A DNA stretch of 13,399 nt from a bacterium. Lineage in GTDB: Bacteria > Spirochaetota > Spirochaetia > Treponematales > Rectinemataceae. The translations under genes and the position numbers were made by a program. Each line of letters begins with the position of its first letter. Within the stretch, counting starts at the first letter, position 1. The notes beneath the pieces were generated by a model, which did not search any database, was not told the DNA's origin, and saw only the letters and a program-made list of their open reading frames with translations. The stretch spans positions 1 to 13,399 of the forward strand of contig JAKALZ010000017.1 of assembly GCA_021813065.1 (NCBI GenBank), read 5' to 3'. Below are positions 7,770-13,399 of the stretch, piece by piece.

Positions 7770-9013
7770 CGTCTGCCCCCAAAATCCTCAGACCCCACGC
7801 GCTTGTTGCGGAGCGCGGTGGGAATGTCGAATTCATCGTTGTCGTTCTCGGGGTCAAAGGTGACGCGCCTGAATGAATCTTTAGGCGCAGGCCGCTCCCT
7901 GCCGTCGGCGGGTTTATCCCGCTCGGAGGTTGACCGCTCTTCGCGGAATGGCCACTCGCTCGGGCTTAAAAATTCGGTGGGACGAGCTGATCCGAGGGTC
8001 GTCGCCGTTCCGGTCGTCGTGGGAGCTTTGTCGTTGGGTTTCGGCCGTGCGGAGCCGAATCCTGTCGCGATTACGGTTACTCGGACTTCGTCCTTGAGCG
8101 CGCCATCGGTCACGACGCCCGCGATGATGTGCGCGTCTTCCGCGGCCTTGGAGGTGATGAGGTCAATCACATCCTGGTACTCGTTGAGCGAGAAGTCTTC
8201 ACCGCACGTCACATTGACGAGAATATTCTTCGCGCCTTCGATGCGCGCGTCGTCGAGCAGCGGGTTGTTGACCGCTTTCTCGGCAGCGTCCTGCGCTCGA
8301 TTCTCTCCGTTTCCTACGCCGATGCCCATAATCGCGTCGCCTTGCCCTTCCATCACCGTGCGGACGTCGGCAAAGTCAATGTTGATGTCGCCCGCCAGCG
8401 TGATGAGGTCGGAAATACCCTGCACTCCCTGCCTGAGCACCTCGTCCGCAATGCGGAAGGCCTCTTTGAGAGGTGTCTTTTTGTCAACGACTTTGAGGAG
8501 GTTCTGGTTGGGAATTACAATGACGGTATCGGCTGCCTGTTTGAGTTTCGAGAAACCCTCTTCAGCGATTCTATTGACCACGCGGCCTTCAAAAGTGAAT
8601 GGTTTCGTGACCACCGCGACCGTGAGCGCGCCTAAGTCGCGAGCGGTCTGGGCGATGATGGGCGCCGAGCCGGTGCCCGTGCCGCCGCCGAGTCCCGCAG
8701 TGACAAAGACCATGTCAGCGCCGCGCAGGGCTTGCTCGATCTTGTCTCTGTCTTCGATCGCCGCTTTTTCGCCGACCTCAGGTTTTCCGCCGGCGCCGAG
8801 GCCCTTCGTGATCTTCGAGCCGACTCCGAGCCTGATCTCCGCCTTGGAGCGGCCAAGGTCCTGAAGGTCGGTGTTCACGGCGATAAATTGAACATTCTTG
8901 AGACCCGCCATGATCATGCGGTTGACAGCGTTCGACCCGCCGCCGCCCGTTCCGATCACCTTTATCACAGTGGGATTTCCGATTCCATTGTCATCTACAA
9001 GTTCGATCGCCAT
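7766..9013 (-). CDS. ftsZ: Cell division protein FtsZ
   Basis: Tubulin-like GTPase that forms the cytokinetic ring and recruits the divisome on the inner face of the membrane. It has 415 residues. GTP-binding motifs are [10 protein letters not shown] (21-30) and the tubulin signature GGGTGTGS (109-116). The T7 synergy loop [11 protein letters not shown] (211-221) supplies the catalytic aspartates (Asp213, Asp216) at the subunit interface. The globular core ends near 320. A charged, low-complexity linker (about 321-390) leads to the conserved C-terminal peptide [13 protein letters not shown] (393-405) and a further ten residues, [10 protein letters not shown]. The usual aromatic residue before LR (DIPxFLR) is Ala here. 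An ideal AAGGAGG six bases before the ATG suggests strong translation, in keeping with the high FtsZ levels cells need. It lies 21 nt after ftsA. Confidence 0.98.
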   Translation of the reverse strand: MAIELVDDNGIGNPTVIKVIGTGGGGSNAVNRMIMAGLKNVQFIAVNTDLQDLGRSKAEIRLGVGSKITKGLGAGGKPEVGEKAAIEDRDKIEQALRGADMVFVTAGLGGGTGTGSAPIIAQTARDLGALTVAVVTKPFTFEGRVVNRIAEEGFSKLKQAADTVIVIPNQNLLKVVDKKTPLKEAFRIADEVLRQGVQGISDLITLAGDINIDFADVRTVMEGQGDAIMGIGVGNGENRAQDAAEKAVNNPLLDDARIEGAKNILVNVTCGEDFSLNEYQDVIDLITSKAAEDAHIIAGVVTDGALKDEVRVTVIATGFGSARPKPNDKAPTTTGTATTLGSARPTEFLSPSEWPFREERSTSERDKPADGRERPAPKDSFRRVTFDPENDNDEFDIPTALRNKRVGSEDFGGRR

Positions 9014-9019
9014 ACGAGT

Positions 9020-9026
9020 CCTCCTT
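9020..9026 (-). promoter_or_regulatory. Shine-Dalgarno AAGGAGG of ftsZ
   Basis: Perfect AAGGAGG six bases before the ftsZ ATG, within the 21-nt ftsA-ftsZ spacer. It is among the strongest ribosome sites in the window, consistent with high FtsZ synthesis from a polycistronic message. Confidence 0.85.
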
Positions 9027-9034
9027 GGCCTTCA

Positions 9035-10273
9035 TTAGAAAAACTTCTCTTTAATCCATTTCACGAGAGAAAAACTTCCCTGTCTGCTCTTTTTTTGGCG
9101 CTTCCTCGGCCCTGGTTCTGCTGTAAATCCAGCGCGCTCCGCTTCTAGAAGCGCGATGCCCACCGCCGCGGAGAACGCTGGTGAGTGGTATGCGGGATCC
9201 AGACCCTGCACCGTGGCGGGAGACCCGATGCGCACAGGTACGCCGAACACCGATCTCGCGCAGTCGTCGATGTGGGGAATGAGCGACGCCCCGCCGGTGA
9301 GTATCACTCCCGCCTTGACAAGCTCCTTGAGCCCATTCTTTTCGATTCGCTCATTGACCATCTCGAAAATCTCTTCAACGCGTGGCTGAATAATAGAAAC
9401 GAGTTTTCTGCGCTCGAGCTCCACTGGTTCGCGCGCGCCAAATCCTGGCACAATGACCATTTCGTCCGGATCGATCGCGTCGGTCCACGCCGCGCCGGAA
9501 TCCCGCTTCAGGTGCTCCGCAGCGTCCACGGGGATGCTGAGCATGATCGAGATGTCGCCTGTAATTTGGCTTCCGCCTGCGGGAATCGCCGAGGTAAACA
9601 CTGGTTCGCTCTCGGAGAAGATCATGAAGTCGGTAGTCCCGCCGCCAAGATCGATGAGGAGACAGCCGAGGTCTCGCTCGTCGTTGGTAAGGACGGTGCG
9701 CGCGCATCCGAGGATCCCCAAGTAGCTCCGCTCAACCTTGTAGCCTGCTCTCGTAACGCACTTGAACATGTTTTGCACGGTTGAGACAGAACCGGTGATG
9801 ATATGGACGCCGCACTCGAGCCGCACGCCGGTCATGTGGAGGGGATTTCGGATGCCCTTCTGGTCGTCGACAGTGTAGGATCGAGGAATGACATGCAGGA
9901 TTTCGCGGTCCATCGAGATGGAGACCGCGCGCGCTGCCTCATGCACGCGATCGATATCTTCCTGCGTAATTTCACGCCCGCGACCGGTTACCGCAACCTG
10001 CCCATTCGTGTTGAAGCTCTCGATGTTTGCCCCCGAGAGCGCAAGCGACACCGCGCGGATGTCGGAGCCGGACATGAGTTCGGCGGCGTCGAGGGCCGAG
10101 GTAATGCTGTTTAGCGTGCCCTCGATATTGAGAACGACGCCGCGCCGCAGACCGTTCGAGGGCGCGGTGCCGATGCCGGTAATTTCGAATTCGCCGTTCT
10201 CGCCGAAGCCCCCAACAATCGCCTTTGTGACGGAGGTTCCAATATCGAGAGCGACTATGCTTGTATCAGCCAG
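9035..10273 (-). CDS. ftsA: Cell division protein FtsA (probable CTG start)
   Basis: Actin-like ATPase that tethers FtsZ to the membrane and links it to later division proteins. From the proposed CTG start it is 412 residues, close to the E. coli length. ASKHA motifs are phosphate-1 DIGTSVTKAIVG (10-21), phosphate-2 LIDLGGGTTD (206-215) and the adenosine motif VILTGGASLIP (323-333). The FtsA-specific 1C domain lies around 80-160. The C-terminus SLVKWIKEKFF (402-412) is a basic amphipathic helix, the membrane-targeting sequence. The start is unusual: the only in-frame ATG upstream is at 10399, deep inside ftsQ, and there is no in-frame GTG or TTG before the essential phosphate-1 loop. A perfect AAGGAGG lies six bases before CTG 10273. 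If ATG 10399 were used, 42 residues unlike FtsA would be added. Confidence 0.94.
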   Translation of the reverse strand: MADTSIVALDIGTSVTKAIVGGFGENGEFEITGIGTAPSNGLRRGVVLNIEGTLNSITSALDAAELMSGSDIRAVSLALSGANIESFNTNGQVAVTGRGREITQEDIDRVHEAARAVSISMDREILHVIPRSYTVDDQKGIRNPLHMTGVRLECGVHIITGSVSTVQNMFKCVTRAGYKVERSYLGILGCARTVLTNDERDLGCLLIDLGGGTTDFMIFSESEPVFTSAIPAGGSQITGDISIMLSIPVDAAEHLKRDSGAAWTDAIDPDEMVIVPGFGAREPVELERRKLVSIIQPRVEEIFEMVNERIEKNGLKELVKAGVILTGGASLIPHIDDCARSVFGVPVRIGSPATVQGLDPAYHSPAFSAAVGIALLEAERAGFTAEPGPRKRQKKSRQGSFSLVKWIKEKFF

Positions 10274-11405
10274 AGACGGCCTCCTTCGTTTGATACACCA
10301 CGGTGCCCGATTGGAAATCGATCTCGCTGGGTTGATTTCCCAGCCCTCTGGATCGAAGGATATCGAGCACAACGAGCGCGTTGCGGAGCGATTCAGCATT
10401 GAGTCTGAGCGGCATTCGCACCGCGGTCTTCATATGCACGGGATAGAGCAAGAGCTCGATGGAATCTCCCGAGATCCTCACCGCTCTGATTTCAGAAAAA
10501 GCCTTCAACAGCATTGGAGCCTCTCGCTTGACCGAGTCGAGACTCGCGAAAAGAGGCATCAGCGCCTGCGGCATTCGCTGCCCTGGCGTAAATTGAGAGA
10601 ACTCTATCCCGGAGATCACCGGTAGTTCAGGGTTTCGCGAATCTTCCGCGTCGATCGCCGCGAACGCGATTCCCTCGCCGTCAACGAGCACGAGTTTAGT
10701 GCCCTGCTCCGAGTTTACGGCGATAGAAGCGACCGCAGATCGCTCTTGAACAGCGATCCCAAGTGTCGAAGGCAGAATCCGGTACGCTTTCACGTGGGCC
10801 ACGCGCGGATTCGTCGCGATCGAACTCTCGATATCGCTCAGCTTGACGGAAAAAAGTCCCTGTTCGCCGATTCCACCGAGCGAAGAGAGTATCGCGTTTT
10901 CGGAGAGCGTTTCGAGTCCGCTGATCCGCACCGACTCGATTTTCGTGATGCGCGGTATTGTAATCGCGGAACCCGCTCCGAGCAGGCAAAGCGCCATGAG
11001 GGCGATGAGCGCGCGGAGCCCCGCGCGTCGTTTCGGAGGAGCGACAGGCCTCACTGCCTCGCTTAGTTTTTCGGCGGATGGCGAGAGCGAAATGGTCGCG
11101 GGTGCTATCCGGCCCGTAAGCGCTGGTCGCGCGCCGCGCGTCGACCTGTCGGCGTCTGTCGCTGTATGGCGCGCGTTTGTTGGTGTGGATGCGCCGCGAT
11201 CGGGTTGAGAGCGAAGATTCTGGGTGCGAGCCGTGCTCACCCTCGTGCCGGGCATCGACGTTTCCCGCCGCGCGGTCGTGGTGACAAGATCCACCGCGTA
11301 GGTGTCGGAAACTGAGAGGAGCGAACGCTTTCTCTGCTGCTCTATCCGCGCTTTCTGAGCCAGACTCTCTTGAGCCTCAGGCTCTTTCGCGATGACTTCA
11401 GTCAT
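10266..11405 (-). CDS. ftsQ: Cell division protein FtsQ/DivIB with long cytoplasmic tail
   Basis: Bitopic membrane protein of the divisome that scaffolds FtsB/FtsL and controls septal wall synthesis. It has 379 residues from ATG 11405. Residues 1-128 are polar, rich in Thr, Ala, Ser and Arg, and probably disordered. One membrane segment follows (about 129-150, RALIALMALCLLGAG). A POTRA domain (about 155-224, starting ITKIESVRISG) and a C-terminal beta domain then face the periplasm. Sequence identity to known FtsQ is weak, as is usual, so the call rests on topology, the POTRA-like pattern and position between ftsW and ftsA. The frame is open to 11468, but ATG 11405 has AAGGGAG six bases upstream and overlaps the ftsW stop by 8 nt. 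The cytoplasmic part is much longer than the few tens of residues in E. coli FtsQ. Confidence 0.9.
   Translation of the reverse strand: MTEVIAKEPEAQESLAQKARIEQQRKRSLLSVSDTYAVDLVTTTARRETSMPGTRVSTARTQNLRSQPDRGASTPTNARHTATDADRSTRGARPALTGRIAPATISLSPSAEKLSEAVRPVAPPKRRAGLRALIALMALCLLGAGSAITIPRITKIESVRISGLETLSENAILSSLGGIGEQGLFSVKLSDIESSIATNPRVAHVKAYRILPSTLGIAVQERSAVASIAVNSEQGTKLVLVDGEGIAFAAIDAEDSRNPELPVISGIEFSQFTPGQRMPQALMPLFASLDSVKREAPMLLKAFSEIRAVRISGDSIELLLYPVHMKTAVRMPLRLNAESLRNALVVLDILRSRGLGNQPSEIDFQSGTVVYQTKEAVSG
10280..10286 (-). promoter_or_regulatory. Shine-Dalgarno AAGGAGG deciding the ftsA start
   Basis: Full AAGGAGG consensus, six bases before CTG 10273 and inside the last codons of ftsQ. 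No ATG, GTG or TTG in the ftsA frame lies at a usable distance. The site therefore supports CTG initiation rather than the ATG at 10399. Confidence 0.75.
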
Positions 11406-12567
11406 GGGCCGCTCCCTTCGCCGCACGCGCGCTACTGTAGCGCGCGGAGCTTGCGCTATCGCGCACAAGATTGATAAGAATTCCGCAGGATATAGCGCTC
11501 ATGAGCGTTGCCGATCCACCAGAGGAGAAGAACGGCAGCGCGAGCCCCGTCGTCGGCATAACACCCGTAACAACCGCGAGATTGAGAAGCACCTGCAAGG
11601 ACAACAGCGTGATAAGCCCGAACCCCGCGAGCTTCGTGAAGTAGTCAGCCCCGGAAAGCTTCGAGCCCGCCCTGAACAATATGAAAGCCCAGAGTGCCAT
11701 AACGACGACCACTCCGAGAAAGCCTGTCTCCTCAACAAAAGCCGCGAAGATGAAATCGGACTGCACTTCGGGAATCGAGCTGATCTTGAGATTCCCCAGG
11801 CCAATTCCTTTGCCGAGGAGGCCGCCCGATTGAATCGCGCGCAGCGCGCTGTACATCTGATAGTTGATCGTCTGTGCGTGGTGCCCCGGCATTAGGTAGC
11901 CGACGAGGCGCTGCACGCGATACTGCGATGAGAAGATCATGAGCGCGCCATAGAGCAGCATGAAGAGGCTCAAGCTTCCGATAAAGACAATGGGCGTTCC
12001 CGCAAGAAAGAGCATGGCGAGCGCGATCGCGAGCACCAGAATCGACGTAGAGAAATCTTGCTGCAAGAAGATGAGCACCGCGGCGATCGCAACCATCACG
12101 AGCGCAGGAATGGTCGTCATCCCAGACTCAATGACACTCTCTTTTCTGCGGTCCAAAAATGAGGCGAGATAGAGCACCATCACCGGCTTCCAAATCTCAG
12201 AAGGCTGAAGGGTAAAAGAACCAAGCTTGATCCATCGGCGTGCGTTGTTGATGGTGACTCCCATCGGAGTCGCGATGGGAAGCGCAAGGCCGATGAGCCC
12301 AAGTACAATCGCGACAGGAAGCAGCGCGCGCAGCATCTTGATCGGCAAGAGCACCGCCGCCACCATGCACATCATCGAGATCGCATAGAGGATGAACTGT
12401 TTTCCAATGATCGAGAAAGGTCCGCCATTGCGTATCGCGAAACCGATTGATCCCGACCACAGCGCGAAGAGGCCCACGAGCGACACGACGAGGACGGCGC
12501 CGCCAAGGTGCCAATCAATGCTCCGATGGTCGATTCGCTGCGCTTTCACGCCTAAATTTTTGTTCAT
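11398..12567 (-). CDS. ftsW: Peptidoglycan glycosyltransferase FtsW
   Basis: SEDS-family polytopic membrane enzyme that polymerises lipid II into septal glycan strands together with a class B penicillin-binding protein. It is 389 residues from ATG 12567, with about ten hydrophobic segments. SEDS landmarks include NNARRWIKLG (107-116), LQPSE (120-124), PEVQSDFIFA (266-275) and TGLALPFFSSGGSA (341-354). Asp271 in the PEVQSDF loop matches the Asp regarded as catalytic in RodA/FtsW; the usual PExHTDF is altered here to Gln and Ser. FtsW rather than RodA is inferred from position beside mraY and ftsQAZ. A GTG at 12573 is also in frame, but GAGGA lies only 3 nt before it against 9 nt before the ATG. 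The gene starts 12 nt after mraY and ends inside ftsQ. Confidence 0.95.
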   Translation of the reverse strand: MNKNLGVKAQRIDHRSIDWHLGGAVLVVSLVGLFALWSGSIGFAIRNGGPFSIIGKQFILYAISMMCMVAAVLLPIKMLRALLPVAIVLGLIGLALPIATPMGVTINNARRWIKLGSFTLQPSEIWKPVMVLYLASFLDRRKESVIESGMTTIPALVMVAIAAVLIFLQQDFSTSILVLAIALAMLFLAGTPIVFIGSLSLFMLLYGALMIFSSQYRVQRLVGYLMPGHHAQTINYQMYSALRAIQSGGLLGKGIGLGNLKISSIPEVQSDFIFAAFVEETGFLGVVVVMALWAFILFRAGSKLSGADYFTKLAGFGLITLLSLQVLLNLAVVTGVMPTTGLALPFFSSGGSATLMSAISCGILINLVRDSASSARYSSARAAKGAAHD

Positions 12568-12579
12568 CGCCACGCTTCC

Positions 12580-13399
12580 TCACTGAATCTTCAGCGTTGA
12601 GAGGGCAAGAAGGGCAAATATTCCGCCCAGAATCCAAAATCGCACGACCACCTTCGTCTCTTTCTGTCCCTGGAGTTCGAAGTGGTGGTGGAGCGGCGCC
12701 ATCCTAAAGAGCCGCTTTCCCTTCGTGAGCTTAAAGTACATCACCTGGAGCATGACGGAGCCGAGTTCCATCACGAACACGCCACCGATCACGAGAAGCA
12801 GAATTTCCTTTTTCACCATAAGCGAGAGGACGCCAAGCACGCCCCCGAGCGAAAGTGAGCCGGCATCGCCCATGAACACCTCGGCAGGATGTGCATTGAA
12901 CCACAGAAAACCGACGCACGCTCCGAGCAGCGCAAAGTTGAAGACCGTCAGCTCGCTGGCTTGCCTGATGTAGGGCACTCCAAGGTACTGCGACCAATCC
13001 GCGCGGCCAGTGACGTACGTCAGTACGGAGAAGGCGAGAAGCGCGAAAATCACGAGCCCGGAGGCAAGCCCATCGAGGCCATCGGTGATATTCACAGCGT
13101 TCGACCACGCGGTGACATAGATCATGGCGAGGGGCAGCCAAAACACCCCGAGGTCGATGACGTGGACCTTGAAGAAGGGTACGTAGAGCTTTGTCGCGGT
13201 TGGTCCCGTCGCTCTGTAGATAGCGTACGCCGCCGCGCCCGAAACGATGAACTGGAGCACGAGTTTCTGGATTGCGGAGAGCCCATCGGAACTGTGCTTC
13301 TTGATCTTGAGGAGATCGTCCGCCGCTCCGATAAGTCCGAATCCTAGCAGCGATCCAAGGGCGATCCAGCTGTACTCGCTCTTCACATCGATCCAGAGC
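12580..13399 (-). CDS. mraY: Phospho-N-acetylmuramoyl-pentapeptide-transferase MraY (5' end outside window)
   Basis: Integral membrane enzyme that transfers phospho-MurNAc-pentapeptide from UDP to undecaprenyl phosphate, giving lipid I, the first membrane step of peptidoglycan synthesis. The last 272 codons are present and the frame is open to the right edge, so about 90 N-terminal residues are missing by comparison with the roughly 360-residue family. Numbering from the first complete codon in view: the metal-binding AADDLLK (Asp27/Asp28), NAVNITDGLDGLASG (100-114), FNAHPAEVFMGDAGS with catalytic Asp178, and APLHHHFE (His237-239). These correspond to E. coli Asp115/116, Asp267 and His324-326. 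Several hydrophobic helices separate them. An ATG-equivalent GTG at 13386 is internal, because coding sequence in the family pattern (LWID) continues upstream of it. ftsW follows directly. Confidence 0.97.
   Translation of the reverse strand, partial: LWIDVKSEYSWIALGSLLGFGLIGAADDLLKIKKHSSDGLSAIQKLVLQFIVSGAAAYAIYRATGPTATKLYVPFFKVHVIDLGVFWLPLAMIYVTAWSNAVNITDGLDGLASGLVIFALLAFSVLTYVTGRADWSQYLGVPYIRQASELTVFNFALLGACVGFLWFNAHPAEVFMGDAGSLSLGGVLGVLSLMVKKEILLLVIGGVFVMELGSVMLQVMYFKLTKGKRLFRMAPLHHHFELQGQKETKVVVRFWILGGIFALLALSTLKIQ

Larger units (their letters stand above)
1..13399 (-). other. Putative single operon of 12 co-directional genes
   Basis: Junctions in transcription order are: mraY-ftsW 12-nt gap; ftsW-ftsQ 8-nt overlap; ftsQ-ftsA 8-nt overlap; ftsA-ftsZ 21-nt gap; ftsZ-xerD 4-nt overlap (GTGA); xerD-dprA 4-nt gap; dprA-topA no gap; topA-xerC 3-nt gap; xerC-hslV 4-nt overlap (ATGA); hslV-hslU 4-nt overlap (ATGA); hslU-sigma 24-nt gap. 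No terminator-like hairpin with a U-run is seen at any junction. Internal promoters inside coding sequence cannot be excluded by eye. The operon probably extends beyond both window edges. Confidence 0.7.

Noticed and set aside
6726..8864. Open reading frame of 712 codons on the plus strand, antisense to dprA, the xerD-like gene and ftsZ
   Set aside because: It begins with TTG, matches no family I recognise, and lies opposite three genes with full sets of catalytic motifs. Long antisense frames are common in GC-rich coding DNA because of codon bias.
10274..10399. A 42-residue N-terminal extension of FtsA from ATG 10399
   Set aside because: It lies wholly inside ftsQ, is Arg-rich without FtsA-like sequence, and the strong ribosome site is placed for the CTG at 10273 instead.
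11406..11468. A longer FtsQ starting at 11468
   Set aside because: It would add 21 residues and extend the overlap with ftsW to 71 nt; ATG 11405 has AAGGGAG at good spacing.
1..13399. Search by eye for a dif site, CRISPR array, tRNA, transposon ends or a terminator hairpin
   Set aside because: Coding sequence fills the window, and no repeated spacers, cloverleaf, terminal inverted repeats or hairpin-plus-U-run stood out. A motif search could still reveal a weak internal site.

Overview
The window is one uninterrupted block of bacterial protein-coding genes. All twelve lie on the minus strand, so transcription runs from the right edge to the left edge. In that order they are mraY (5' end cut off by the window), ftsW, ftsQ, ftsA, ftsZ, a XerD-like recombinase, dprA, topA, a XerC-like recombinase, hslV, hslU, and a FliA/WhiG-type sigma factor (3' end cut off). 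Junctions range from 8-nt overlaps to a 24-nt gap. There is no non-coding stretch above 24 nt between genes, and I see no tRNA, rRNA, CRISPR array, insertion sequence, obvious terminator or internal promoter. The layout suggests a single long operon, or at least strong translational coupling.

The gene order points to a spirochaete (inference from remembered synteny). Borrelia and Treponema keep a short mraY/ftsW/ftsQ/ftsA/ftsZ run without murD, murG or murC inside it, followed by dprA (smf), topA and/or xerC, hslVU, and then flagellar genes starting with flgB. Firmicutes have a related block (dprA-topA-trmFO-xerC-hslV-hslU-codY-flgB). Here trmFO is absent, and a flagellar-type sigma factor sits where codY or flgB would be expected. 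The moderately GC-rich sequence argues against Borrelia; a free-living or uncultured spirochaete fits better.

Region by region: 9035-13399 holds the late murein and division genes. MraY makes lipid I, FtsW polymerises glycan strands, FtsQ is a divisome scaffold, and FtsA anchors the FtsZ ring. Region 2672-7769 is a chromosome-handling module with two complete Xer tyrosine recombinases flanking DprA and topoisomerase I. Region 706-2675 encodes the HslVU protease. Region 1-681 encodes the sigma factor.

This is largely conserved housekeeping sequence, and I do not claim a wholly new system. The points most worth a second look are: a probable CTG start codon for ftsA; an Ala/Lys-rich histone-H1-like N-terminal tail on topoisomerase I; a roughly 128-residue, probably disordered cytoplasmic tail on FtsQ; both Xer recombinases in the same operon as ftsZ; and the sigma factor directly behind hslU.
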